From: Phaenicophaeus curvirostris
Taxonomy: Eukaryota; Chordata; Aves; Cuculiformes; Cuculidae
Direction: 5' to 3'
NCBI RefSeq assembly: GCF_032191515.1
Contig: NC_091394.1
Location: 37,600,501 to 37,664,500, forward strand
Length of the DNA: 64,000 nt
Below, piece after piece: positions 1-12,100 of this stretch (the first letter of the stretch is position 1; each line of letters begins with the position of its first letter). The notes beneath the pieces were generated by a model, which was not told the DNA's origin, made no database searches, and saw nothing but the letters and a program-made list of their open reading frames with translations. The translations under genes and the position numbers were made by a program.

Positions 1-2317
1 CAAAGAAATGTTCCTTTTTGCTTCTTTATATCCGGCTGGCCACTTGCTGTTGTATTTGTTCAGAGCTGGTGTAGTACATCTCATCCTCCTCTGAGCTGCA
101 CCGGAGGAGCAGTGAACAAGCAGCTCCTAGTCAAAGGAGCTGGAAGAACAGATTCGAGCTTTTTTCTCACCCTGCTGAGAACCTTGTCATAGCCAGCAAT
201 TTGGGTCACGCCTTGATCCCTGCTAGGCCAAGCTGTGTGAGCTATGTAAAGCAAGATGCTTTACAGTTAGATGATATCAGGAGTTCTTTCTCTGTCACTC
301 CATCCTTTCTGTCCCAGGTAATGCCCTCTCTCCTATTTCAAACTCTTTCCCTCTACATATCTGACATGTTTGAGACTGGAGTTGAGAGCATTTAAATGCA
401 CAATGTTATGTGGCCAGTAGGACTGGAGGTGCAGTCTGCTCCAAGTAGAGCACCCCCCCCAGACTACTTACAGTCATATCCAAATGGCAGTGGGAAAAAA
501 AGGGGCTAATTGTATGCTCTCCGATTTTCTGTATTAGGAAGATCAAAAGAATTGCTGCCTTTACTGGCAAATCTCAAGGATGAATTGTGGCAGCCAGACC
601 AGTGCTGTTCTATGTTGAACTGTAGTCACCCAGAATAAATCAGCACTAATTGCAGTCTAGGATTGTGATTCCAGAGGGGCTGCTTAGGCACAATACAGTG
701 ACCCCAACTGCCCAGCTGATAAAGCCAGTGGCAAAACTCCCAGAGACCTCAGGAGGTGCAGGGCAGAGGCTGCACCCTCGCCTGCTTTAAAGCCTGTCTG
801 AGGAAACAAGGTGGATACAGTGATGTGGTAAGCACTGTGATCCCAGTGCATAGCTGCTGCTGCGTTGTGGGATGCAGAGGCGAGGTGAAACCTTGGCTTT
901 CTGGCACAAAGTTGCTCAAGTGCCCTTTGAGAAGATGGTGTGGCTTCCAGTTCAGGTTTTTGTCCTTTCCCAGTTTTACCCATGGCAAGATCTGCCACCC
1001 ATCTTCTGGCTGTGACACCAGCCAGGCTGACCATTTCCACCACGGCCAAGAAAATTGCTCTATTGCTCTGTTGTTCTCACCTGAGAGGATTGCTCCTCTT
1101 CTTCTGTGCCTCCCTCCAAGAGACCAGGAGTGCTGGTATATGGTGATCTTACGTTATCATGGCTTAGTCACATTTGTCACAGAAATGCAGAAGTATCAGC
1201 AAAACGTGGTGTCCCCAACGCAACAAGATTTCTATTATATCAAATTTTATTTTAATTCTATTCCCACTGAAACTATCTTTGAAACTAATGTGGTTTTAAA
1301 TAGAAATGAAGTATGTACATATAAATGTCAGATTTTCCTTATAAAGGACAGGCAGGAAAAGGAACTCAAGTCAGTTTAAAAGTCTGACTAACCTGAACAC
1401 TGGAGTGCTGGACAATATTGGAGAAGGTTTCCTTACTGCTGTAAAATGAATAGCTTTTCCTTCAGAAAAATGAGGGAATGATTGGGAAAAATGTTGGTGC
1501 AAAGGCATGAATGTGGTCTGCAGGAAAGTAAAGGGGACAGGCCACTTTCCTGCCACTTGTCGATGGGGAAACACCAACAAGAACTGTGGGCATGAGTTGA
1601 ACCAAAACAACAGTGGCGGCATCTGTTTTGAGCTGTGGGAAATGGCAAGGACCTGAGAAACCAAAGCCAACTACTCCTTACCCTGCACACACCAGACACA
1701 GGGGGAAAGATATCTGCCTGCATTAAAAGAAATGGCTGGAAATCTGAGTAAGGAGGGTACCTGGGCAGAGGTTGAGGTGAGGGGCAGCGGGGCTGGGCTG
1801 GAAGTGGGAGCTTTCTGCCAGGAGCTCCAAGGAGGGTGGCCAGGGCTGTGCTGCTTCTTCCTGGGACCTGTGCAAAGACCAGGCAATGCCTTCTGCAACA
1901 CAGAGGAAAGCAGTGTGGGGCCAAGCTTTGCCCTTGCAAGCCAAAGGCTGGGCAGTGGGTGCCATTTGCTCTGTTATTGAAAGAGATTAAGAACAACCTA
2001 TGGCCGGCTGAGAAGCTGACCCTAATCACTCCCCTACTTGACCCTTTCAGAGCAACTTATAAAGACTGGCTAAATAATCCTCTCCACACGGCCTGTAAGA
2101 GGAGATGAGAGGTGGGATCCTGCCTCTATTTTCTCTGTGTGACAGCTACCAGGACTTGGCTGTGTCTATCTGATGCCATGGGAGATGACATGGCATGAGG
2201 CAACGTGGCCAAGCAGGGTAGAGGTGAGGACCATAGCCTTGGCACAAGAGAAAGATTTAGAAGTAGTGCGTACACCATGTTGCTGTTCTTTTTATATAGG
2301 ATTGGAAATGTCTTGAA
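1..2317. other. Unique noncoding sequence, no supported gene
   Basis: I see no recognisable exon, RNA gene or interspersed repeat here. A 207-codon open frame on the plus strand (756-1379) and a 198-codon frame on the minus strand (1433-2029) exist, but both have irregular, cysteine- and proline-rich composition typical of chance translation and match no family I know. A short C run lies near 450-460. The stretch is probably intron or intergenic DNA. Confidence 0.6.
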
Positions 2318-2381
2318 GCCAGATGCTCAGCTGGTGTAAATCTGTGGAACACCATAGATTTATACCAGCTGGAGAGCTGGC
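2318..2381. repeat. Old palindromic amniote repeat (hairpin)
   Basis: Two 16-base arms, 2328-2343 (CAGCTGGTGTAAATCT) and 2356-2371 (AGATTTATACCAGCTG), are inverted copies with one mismatch, separated by a 12-base loop. The pairing continues more weakly outward (CCAG at 2319 against CTGG ending at 2380). The wording of the arms, 'CAGCTGGTGTAAAT', is one I recognise from a palindromic repeat scattered through reptile, bird and, as remnants, mammal genomes. I cannot give its database name with confidence. The inverted structure is seen directly; the family link is from memory. Confidence 0.6.
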
Positions 2382-5300
2382 CCCTGTGCCCCAGTGGGAA
2401 GGGGATGGGGGAAAGGGAGAGAGGCTGTTTCTGGTAACCTCTCCACCAACCTTCCTTCTGGGTAAATATCTCCATATGTTAACAAATGCTAATTAAAACC
2501 AAAAGCACAGAGGAGCTCTCAGGATACGTGTATAACAGGAGCAACTCCAGGATCCTGCACTGCTGTAATCTTTCTCTTCCCCATGGATCTCACCTTTTAT
2601 TTGGTATTGCACCTCCCTGACTGATATTTAACCTTACTCCTGGTGCTCTGTGTTGGAGTTTTGCCATGCATGCAATATTAGACTGATGGGTGTAGGACTG
2701 GTGTCTACAGATACCTGGGGGCAACCCCTGATGGTTAACTGGTCAAGGGGGAAAATATGTTCCGTTGCAGCATGCCTCGCAGCCATGTAAGTAAGTGTGC
2801 ACATCAATCAGGAGCTTTATGGGAAGGGACTCTGGAAATGCCACTTCTTTTTTGGCCTCCAGGTGACCACCATGTTCTGCATGGACTGGGATAGTTATTA
2901 GTGTTATTGTTTCTGGAAGACAAAGACGTCGTGCTTGGGGAAAAAAAAAAAAAGAAGTATGAATAAGTGTGATACTCTATAGATAATAATAAGTAAGCAC
3001 AAGTTTGCCCTTGAGGTGAAGAGAAAGTTTCGGAAGTGGAGGGTCAAAATACGTGTTTGTACAAGGGCTAGCGGACATCCAGGGGAGGCTGTGCATTGCA
3101 ACTGTTAGATTGGCATTAAAGAGTGACATTTTCAAAGTGATGGATAGGATTTAGGATCTGACTCCTGTACTGCCAATAATGGCTGTTGTACTCTTGTGAA
3201 GATGTAAGGATAAATATATCGTATATTCTTTCTACGTAAAATTCAAGTATACATGATGTGTTTCCACAGAGACCCTAACACTTCACAAAGTGCATTGATT
3301 AGCAAGTCACTGGTGTACTCTTCTTTACTCAAAAGCCTGAGGATTTATTAATTGTCATTATTTGCATTTGATAGAGCTGGCTTATGTGTTTGTATTAGAA
3401 AAAGACCCAAGAGAATTGCAGGAAATTACTATGGCAGTGTAGCAGAGGTGCATGCATTCACGTATAACAAAGAGCCTCTCTTGATTTCTCTGGAACACCG
3501 CGTTCCTGCTGTCTTTAAGTCAGTGACAAAAATCCTGTTGACTTCTTGTGGGTCAGAAGTAGTTGCAAAATATTATTTCCCCACCCCATCAAGTCAGCTT
3601 AATATTTTTGCAGTAGCAGAAAGGTGGTACATACAAGAAAATAGGGGTCAGTTGTGAAGCACCACTTTAGCATTTGTGCTGTACCCACAATAATTGTAAT
3701 GTATGTACCCAAAAGAGTGGGAAGAGGGAGGATCCTGCATATACCTGCCCAGAAATGCCCAAAAGATGATCCTACATTAACTTCTGTATGTTTTCTCATT
3801 AGTTTTCACTGTCTCCATGTTACTAAGGATTTGGCTTGGATATGTTTATGGCAGTTGCTACCTGTTACTCCAGGTCTAGCTTTTACCTCAAGAGACACTT
3901 GTCTTGAGCAAAGTAGCACTGAAACCAAATTTGTCTTGTTGTGATGGCTCTGCAGCAGGTACAGTTTTTGTAAACAGATGCTGCAAGAGAGGTAGGTTTT
4001 TTGCATCACTCCAGATCTCTTGAGAACTGAAGTGTTCAGGTAAATACCTGGTTGAAAGACAAAAGAAATACTGTTAAGAAATAATGTTAACTGAGAAGTA
4101 TTCTCAGACTGTCTTCTTAGAAATTCATTACTTATAATCTCTGTCCCTTTTCTAGAGTTTTGGCTGAGAATACAGTAGCATACCACAGGAAGAACTTCTC
4201 TGTCTCAACATCACACCTAACCTGAGGATCTCATTGCCCAGATAACTGCACGTGGACTGCAGCACTGAACAGGATGGGTTTGCAGGGTCCACCCTGATAA
4301 TGGGTACAGCTACCAGACAAAACAGCCGCCAGGAGCTGAACATGCCTGACCAGATGCACCTTTTTGGTGGGAAAATAAGGGGAGGACTTAGTGAAATGAG
4401 CCAGTTAGCAAGGCATGACCTTGAGTATAAAAAGGGATGAAGCAAGGGTGAGGATTGGAGAGTGTTCTCCCACCAGGCTGAGCACTGGGGTACTGCAGTG
4501 CTTGGGGATGGGTAGGCAATCTTTTTCTTCCCCTGCTGGTAGGTGTTTAGTAACACTGATGTTCACTTTCAAATCCCTGTGAAATAATAATGATTGATGA
4601 ATACTGTGTGCTTCTAAAAGATGCATATGAGCTGTTTTCAGCTGGGAAGTGGCAGCAGTATATGAAGTGGATACCTAAGATATTTGGCCTATTGTAGATA
4701 GCCTCTCTCCTCTTGTCTGGTGGATGGTTCAGTAGCACATGCATGTTACTTCCCTGGGTTGATCAAACCCTCCCAGAAGTGTCTTCAACACTACAGCATC
4801 TCAGTCAGCCACAGGCATTAGTTTTTTCCTGTCATATATTTTGCTAGGGGAGGTCACGGGGCTGCGAGACAGCTCTCTGCCAAGAACTGCTGAAATCTGC
4901 CAGTGCATTTTTCCACACTCCAACCATTCAGTTTCCACTCAGGCCTTGATGAGCGGCATGTGCAGCAGCATAGCTGTACAGTGGGCAGGAGTCTGACGGC
5001 AGGTAGATTGCACTTTGTTTTGGGTTCTGTCCGGTTTTGTTGGCCTCACATTTCTTGAGGTGCAAGAGCCTACGTTAACAAACCAGCTGAAACACATCAC
5101 TGGTTTTTAGCTGTAGTTGCTCTGAAGGCCTGAAAGCACCGATGTTGGCAAAGGGGAAGCATTCACATCACACTGTCTGGCTCGGCAAGTGTGTAGAAAT
5201 ACAACCACAATGGAAGTGACCAGAAGTTAAACTGGTCATGGGTACCATGCAGCTCTGGGCTGGCACCATCTGCGCTATCCACACATGTCACTGAGATCGC

Positions 5301-5620
5301 TGGTACAGGGGAAGAAATTATTACCAAATCATGTGCTCTGTATTATTACAAGGTGTTATGCTAGTAGGAGATAAGCAATCTCCAGGATGCACCATGAGCA
5401 GTGCAGCAGCAGAGACTTTGTTGGACCTCATCTCAGCATCAATATCACATCTATGTTGAAATGTTGATGAGCAACATAGCATTATTTCCATACTGTGTGT
5501 CTCCCGGTTGTGCCAAATGTCCGGTTTTGGGATCCTACCCACTCCTGATCATTTCAGCAGCCACAGTGCTGGCACAAATCATGAAGAAAGGGGATCATTA
5601 GAAGCAAATAAACTAAACCT
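2382..5620. other. Unique noncoding sequence
   Basis: No gene or clear interspersed repeat is supported. There is an A13 run at 2941-2953 and a perfect 7-base inverted repeat around 4091-4107 (CTGAGAA-GTA-TTCTCAG). A 101-codon plus-strand frame at 3352-3657 has no recognisable domain. Near 3525-3555 the words 'AATCCTGTTGACTTC' resemble an old amniote repeat, but the match is too short to call. Confidence 0.55.
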
Positions 5621-5725
5621 AATCATGGGATGTTTTAGGTTGGAAGGGACCTTCACAGGTCCTCTAGTCCACCTCCCCTGCAGGAGCAGGGCAGGGACAT
5701 CTTCTACTAGATCAGGTTGCTTGGA
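5621..5725 (-). mobile_element. CR1 LINE 3'-end fragment, old
   Basis: The plus strand reads AATCATGGGATGTTTTAGGT followed by TGGAAGGGACCTTCACAGGT and, further on, GCAGGGACATCTTCTACTAG. This is the reverse complement of the CR1 3' untranslated end, the older type that also appears at 34307 and 57480. Only about 105 bases survive and the terminal octamer is decayed to a single imperfect copy, so it is an ancient, heavily truncated insertion. No coding sequence remains. The family call rests on side-by-side similarity with the better copies in this window. Confidence 0.7.
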
Positions 5726-5960
5726 AAATCTGCAGCAGAAATATTCTGACAGCACTGAACTGTGGCTGAAGGAAATAGGCAACAAACACCACTCTAGTGT
5801 TCATCAGTAAAATTTTAGTGGACAAGAGGTGATGGACTTCACCCTAGGCTTGCATCTTAAGCCAATTGCTGTGCAGAGAAAAGCAGTCCTTTCAAGCTGT
5901 TACATTGGGTTTTAAAAGCAAAACTGAGAAGGGTTCGCTAGGGAACTTGATCTTTTGTAG

Positions 5961-6041
5961 TGTTTATTCTCACCAACCAAGAGCAGCAATTAGTATCTCT
6001 TTCAGATGGTGAGAATCTCTTTCAGATGGTGAGAATAAACA
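5961..6041. repeat. 15-bp inverted repeat enclosing a 20-bp tandem duplication
   Basis: The arms 5961-5975 (TGTTTATTCTCACCA) and 6027-6041 (TGGTGAGAATAAACA) are perfect reverse complements. Between them, and overlapping the right arm, the unit ATCTCTTTCAGATGGTGAGA occurs twice in direct tandem with no mismatch (5995-6014 and 6015-6034). Perfect identity of the two units suggests a recent duplication. No known transposon termini are visible, so this looks like a local replication or repair event. Confidence 0.75.
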
Positions 6042-7850
6042 GTCTTGTAGACATGCAGAGGAAATGGAAATGACATATGAATCTTAATTAACCTACTTCT
6101 CCTTGGCTTTGCTGCATACTGCCAAAATACAGATCCTTCAGTTACCGACCCTGGCATCATCCTGGACTGCTGGCTTCAGTTGAAAGCAGCTGAGTTTCAC
6201 CTGTGTACCTGAGATCCACATGTTTCTTGTGAGCTGATTACCAAAAAATGTACTTGAACCCTTGGTTCATCTTTGTGTTACTGTCCTAACAAACTGAAGA
6301 GATCTCTGCTTTTAAACACAACCATATGATTGAGAAATCTCTAAATGATATCATTTATTGTGATACCTCTGACCATCGCTCTCATTACAGTCTCGAGCAG
6401 TGTTTGGTCTTCCCTGGATGCTTTGTGTTCATTGATATAAAACAGTATGGCAGAAAATCTGATGTCATCTGCAGCTGCTGTGCCATATTTCAAAGGAGAA
6501 GGCATTAACCCTTTCTCGCAGAATCTCTTCTGTGAAGCACAAATGTGTTCTTGTCCGAACATCATACTCAGCCTAATTATTTACATCTGTACTTACTTGC
6601 TGGCCCCAGTTGTCACTGGGGTAAACTGGCACTGCTCCACAGAAGTCAGAGAAGCTGTAATTCTCACTGCTAGCAACAGATACTTTTGACTCTTTTCCTT
6701 GGACTATGTTTTATTTTATCAACTTCATGTCCTCGGACATCTGGTGCCATAAAACCATTCAGCTTCAGAGATGGGGTTTCTATAAATATATTTCTCCCAT
6801 AAGGAGATTGACAACATTCAAGTTGCAAAGTGTTTCAGAGCCGTGTGGGAGGAGGGAGGAACAAGGTGAGGGGGTAGGCAAGGTGTCTTATTTCTCCTCT
6901 CACCTCCTTCATCTCCAATCCTGATGCTCTTCAGGATGTGTTTTTAGTGTTAATGGCAAAGGTGTTCCAAAGCAGTGGTAAATATGGGCCCCAGATGTGC
7001 TAATTCAGCCTGGGCCAGGCAGGGAACTGCATGTATTATCTCACTCTCCAGAGCATAGCTCTGACAGCATCAGTTTAGGCTACATCTCTGCTCTTGCATT
7101 TCTGCCCTCACTCTCATCCATTGGCCCTGGCCGAACACCCACACCCTGTTCCCTGCACTGTGGCATGGGCACAGCTGGCTGCTTGCAGCTCGAAGCTGGG
7201 GGAGCATCAGTATTTCTTGCAATGGCCCATCTGCCCCCTGAGGGCTCTGAGCAGCTTTGTGCCAGGTCTGACCACTGCTAGTGCAAGGGGAGGAAGCGGG
7301 GGAGCTGTAAAAAAAACCCAAGACAGTGCATTGATGTAGGCAGCTGTAAAGCACTAATGGGGCCTGCCTTTACCTGTCTTGAAGGTTGTGTAAATCTAAG
7401 AAAAAATCTGCTCTCCCTTCCTACATACCCCTTACCATGCAGACAGGTAGCCTCATGGGTTACTAGAGGTACCAAAAATGTCATTGTGAGAAAGGTGTAG
7501 CCATACTTAACATGTAACACTGTCTTAAAAGATTTTTGTTCCTCAAAATACAGCTCTTGCTGTCTGCAGCATATGCTACTGTACTATTGATTTACTGCTT
7601 GATTATAATGACATTTCACAACACAAGTGTTACTAAAGACTTGTTAATCTTGCTTAAGGATCCTATTCCTCACACTGTTTGAGCAAAATGCTTTGTGTTT
7701 ATCTTTAAGTATGTATTTAAATAAACTGAAATGACGTACTGTATCAAGGTTTTAATTATGGGTTACTTCCCTTAGCATAGGGCCTGTGGCTTCTTTCAAA
7801 TTCTTAGGGGGGTTATAATGTTTTACTAAAGCCCTACTATGCTTCTAGTA

Positions 7851-7887
7851 TTTCTCTCTCACCTATTCTCTCTCTCTGTCTCTCTCA
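7851..7887. repeat. CT-rich simple repeat
   Basis: An interrupted (CT)n tract, with short CTCTCT and TCTCTCTCTC runs broken by ACCTATT and G. It is an ordinary pyrimidine microsatellite. Confidence 0.85.
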
Positions 7888-8212
7888 ATCCCAATGCAAA
7901 GAAGACAAATACTTTCTGAAGTACACCTGACTCTAAGCTAAGTGGATTTTGCCGAGGTTTGTAAGGGAGTTATTCTATGGTGGATTAACAGCCGTCCTTG
8001 CCAATTAGAACAGAAAATATTATTCAGCATACCAGACACTGACTACCAGTGCTGCACACACTGGGTGTGCAGTCCTTGTTATTAAATATCTAAGTTTTGC
8101 CGGTGTCTAGAAGTAGCAAGAAGATTAGAGTCTTGTTGTCCCTGGGACTTTGCAAATGTAAGGAACATCCCCAGTATAGAGCAGGCATTACATGCTATCT
8201 TCAGTTGTGAGT

Positions 8213-9121
8213 ATAGAATCATAGAATCATAGAATAACCAGGTTGGAAGAGACCCACCGGATCATCGAGTCCAACCATTCCTATCAAACACTAAACCATG
8301 CCCCTTAGCACCTCGTCCACCTGTGCCTTAAACACCTCCAGGGAAGGTGACTCAACCACCTCCCTGGGCAGCCTGTTCCAGTGCCCAATGACCCTTTCTG
8401 TGAAAATTTTTTCCTAATGTCCAGCCTAAATCTCCCCTGGTGGAGCTTGAGGCCATGTCCTCTTGTCCTGTCTCCTGTCACTTGGGAGAAGAGGCCATCA
8501 CCCTCCTCTCCACAACCTCCTTTCAGGTAGTTGTAGAGAGCAATGAGGTCTCCCCTCAGACTCCTCTTCTCCAGGCTAAACAACCCCAGCTCTCTCAGCC
8601 ATTCCTCGTAAGGCCTGTTCTCCACCCCCTTCACCAGCTTTGTTGCTCTTCTCTGGACTCACTCTAGAGCCTCAACATCCTTCTTGTGGTGAGGGGCCCA
8701 GAACTGAACACAGGATTCGAGGAGCGGTCTCACCAGTGCTGAGTACACAGGGAGAATAACCTCCCTGGACCTGCTGGTCACACCGTTTCTGATTCAAGCC
8801 AAGATGCCATTGGCCTTCTTGGCCCCCTGGGCACACTGCTGGCTCATGTTCAATTGGCTGTCAACCAACACCCCCAGGTCAGTCTCCTCCAGGCAGCTTT
8901 CTAGCCCGGCTTCTCCTAGTCTGTAGCACTGCATAGGGTTGTTGTGCCCCAAGTGCAGGACCCGGCACTTGGCCTTGTTAAACCTCATGCCATTGGACTC
9001 TGCCCAGCAGTCCAGCCTGTTCAGATCCCTTTGCAGAGCCTCCCTACCCTCCAGCAGATCCACACTTCCTCCCAGCTTAGTGTCATCTGCAAACTTGGTA
9101 AGGGTGCGCTCAACGCCTTCA
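8213..9121 (-). mobile_element. CR1 LINE, 5'-truncated, young CR1-J-like subfamily
   Basis: The plus strand starts with octamer tail copies (ATAGAATCATAGAATCAT) and then the reverse complement of a CR1 3' end and the last part of ORF2. On the minus strand the reverse-transcriptase C-terminal region is readable: the segment with NGMRFNKAKCRVLHLGHNNP (about 9063-8797) and the terminal segment with LRELGLFSLEK, VTGDRTRG and LDIRKK (about 8634-8400). The coding sequence is broken. TGA codons on the minus strand lie at 8794-8796 and 8659-8661, the latter probably CGA to TGA decay, and a T6 instead of T7 run at 8407-8412 shifts the frame compared with the copy at 40752. The 5' end stops within the sequence for the FADD-motif region, the usual CR1 truncation. 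It cannot encode a working protein. Confidence 0.95.
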
Positions 9122-9122
9122 G

Positions 9123-9165
9123 TAACATCATATCTTCATAATATAACATAATATCTTCAACATCA
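9123..9165. repeat. Imperfect AT-rich tandem repeat at a CR1 junction
   Basis: Two units of about 21-22 bases follow each other: TAACATCATATCTTCATAAT(A) from 9123 and TAACATAATATCTTCAACAT from 9144. They directly abut the truncated 5' edge of the CR1 copy. The placement suggests junction slippage during insertion, but it could be coincidence. Confidence 0.6.
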
Positions 9166-12100
9166 TTATCTACTGCATTTTTTGCGTTGTTATTATTTAC
9201 TTGACATGCATTAGGGGACTTGTTTTGAAATGACAATGCACTTTGAGATACTTTGTGAGGGTATGCAGTTATTTCTGCTGTTACCATTGGTGAATGCTCC
9301 TGTGCAGAAAGAGGTGCTGAACTGTGTTTTTCCACCTGTAGTGACCTGTGAGCAGGACAGTCTTAACAGCCTTGTCCAAAACCCTTTGTGAATTCCACAA
9401 CCAAGTAACACAGGGCTCTTGTGAAGTACTTGCACCGAGGTCTTGACTGTGTTTCTAATCTTTGCAGTTTAACTTGGTTTGAAACCTGATTTTGCCTCAA
9501 ATGAAAACAGCTTTATAGGTGACCTTTTCTGTTACATCTAGGCCTACGTTTAGCTTAAGTGTAGTAGTCTAGACACAGCACGCATATGCTTTATCTGGGA
9601 CCTTGCCATTTTTAAGAACTGTGGAAAACTGAGTGAGAAATTACAAAGAAGTCTGAAGCCTCTCCTCTCCTTGTAATGTTTGAAATGGGCTTTCTGTCTT
9701 TCTTGAAATGCGCACAAAGTCTTTTCATGTCAGGATCACATACTTGTTAAAGAATATTAGGGAAAGTTAAGGAAAAGTAGTTGATGAAAGTCGTACAGGA
9801 TTCTCTTATTTTTGCATGGCTCTGTTTCTTGTGATGGTTAAAGAGAAAGTGATTTGTTTTGTCAGAAACTTTAGGCAGCTTGTCTGTCTGTTTTCTCCTG
9901 GAGAGGTGAAAGACAGTGGAAGATGGAAAAGCTACCTTATTTTTACTAGGGTGAGAGCTTGCATGCCAGCCACCACTACAGAGCAGCTGATGTGCTCTAC
10001 ATTTACCCCTTTGTGGAAAATACACAGGCCGCTTTGTGGTATCTTGTTTGTTTGTGTCCATAACCTGACTGTGATTATTTTAAATATTATTTTCATTTTA
10101 GTCAGCGGTGCAAAAGTGTATGTTGATTTTTTTTTTTTCAGGGAAGGAAGGAATTGGTTCTACTAAGAACAGACCAGTCCAAACTGATCAAAGACAAAGC
10201 AATCAGTTGCACATACAGAGGATTGACTGCAACTTGATGTTGGACTGATTTAACCTTCAGTGTAGGATTTCTCAGGCTTAGTTAGGCTGGAGTAGCTTTA
10301 CAAATAGAGACCTTGTGCTGTCTTAAATCTGCCATAAGCCAGTTTGATTTTATAAAAGGTGCGGTGATTCTCCTTACAATGTGCCTAACAATAACCCCTC
10401 AGTGGCTTTCACTGACTCACAGCAAAGTGGCCCAATTAAGCTAGGACCAGTTGTGAACAGAAGAGGCCTGGAAAGGAGGAGAACCACCACCATGACAAGA
10501 GACTATTCATGCTACTAAAATGAAATTGAAATGTTTTGGGTTCAGCTCTAAATTCTGAAGCCAGTAGCAGGTATCAGAGAACCTGCAAGTGTGGGCAGCG
10601 GTGGCTTCGTATCACTATGTTTTATTAGTATCCTAACTCACCATTCATTTGGCAGGGCAGTCAGAATAACCACAGGTGGTTTTTACTGCTTCTGGGTAGC
10701 AGAGGTATGAAAATCTGTCATATTTATGCTAGGAAATTCCTCCTGTTAGATTGCCGCTGGTGGAAACTTCCTGACAAGCAAATTCCCTCTGTTTGTATGC
10801 TGGACATCCAGGGTCTGGAACCAAACACTCTCTTTTCTGTCTCACAGTGCCAACATTGAAATACTTTTTTTCCCACCACAGGGTGTTTTTTGATGTTGTT
10901 GTTGATGATTGTTTTCATTTTTGGTGGGTTTTTTTTATGGCTTTGAGTCAGCTGTCTTAAAAGAAGAAGGTTTAACCATCTGGTTCTGGGAACAATCAGC
11001 ATCTAAGAGATGTGGCTGGTTTGCACATCATTCCAGACCTGGTTAAAATAAACAGAACCATCGTCCTGAGAAAATAAGATGCACCAGATGCAAAACAACA
11101 TAAAGCTGTGAGACGAGAGGGTGAAATTTATGCAGCACTGGGGATTAATGGAGGGGTGTTATAAAATGAAATTCTAGTTTCAGTTATCTTGAAGAGAGAA
11201 GGGTGGGAGGAAATAAAACCCAGCTAAGAACCCAAGGGAAAACAGTAGTCTGAAAATTGAGAGCTCCTCATCAGAGCATCTTTCTTTTTTTTAAAATTTT
11301 CTTCCTTATATGTTGATTCTGTAGGTGCAGTATAGAAATCACCCCTCCGACAGGTGTACATTCCCTGAACTTGCTGTGAATTGCCATACACAAGAAAGCA
11401 TAATTAGAGGGAATCATCAGAAAGACCTGCACAGCCCCTTTCTACAGAGGCGCAGGGGCAGGAATGCTGGGCTTTCAGCTGGCATTGTTCCCCTCCCCAT
11501 TCAACTGGAGTGGTAGACTGTTAAAATGTCCCCCAGTCCTCAGCCTGCTGGTGCTGCTCATTCCCACTCTAAGTGAGATTGTAGTTTTGTTTCTGCTTTC
11601 TTTTTTCTCTCTTTTTTTTTTTTTCTTAAAAGGTTTTTTTTAAGGTTAGCATTTCTCCCAGAGTCTCCTGTGAAGCTACAGGCTTGTGTGCACTTTGCCT
11701 ACTTTTATTTCTTTCTTTTTTTATCTGCAACAAACTTTAACTCTTCTTTTTACCCTCTCTCTTTCCTTCCAAGTAGCCTTTACACTGCTTGTGTGAGCAG
11801 CTGACAAAGAGAATAAGTAATTTCTTAGCCTTTCAGTGTTGAACTGCTTCTGTTTTTGTAAGTGGCCTTTGCACCTGTTGTGATAAGCAGAGCTCCCTTC
11901 ACAGCAGCACTGAAAGGGTGGCAATCTCTTTTTTTCCCCTCCTTTAAACTTACCCTTTCTTTCAGTGAATACCAATAATTAAGAAAAATGCTTGAGTCCA
12001 TAGTGGATTCTTTAGCCTGAAAAAACCAAGTATTTATATAGATTAAAATGAACAGGGAGACCAAGGCACCTTTTTCATTGGCTTGGTGAGAATTGTCTGG

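Larger units (their letters stand above)
5726..8212. other. Unique noncoding sequence
   Basis: No gene is supported. The stretch holds a local hairpin and tandem duplication (5961-6041) and a CT-rich simple repeat (7851-7887), each listed separately. The remaining open frames overlap on both strands and show no family resemblance. Confidence 0.55.

Noticed and set aside
756..1379. 207-codon open frame on the plus strand
   Set aside because: No recognisable domain, irregular cysteine-rich composition, and other open frames overlap it in different frames and on the other strand. Best explained by chance.
1433..2029. 198-codon open frame on the minus strand
   Set aside because: Low-complexity proline, serine and cysteine mix with no family resemblance; overlaps open frames in other phases.
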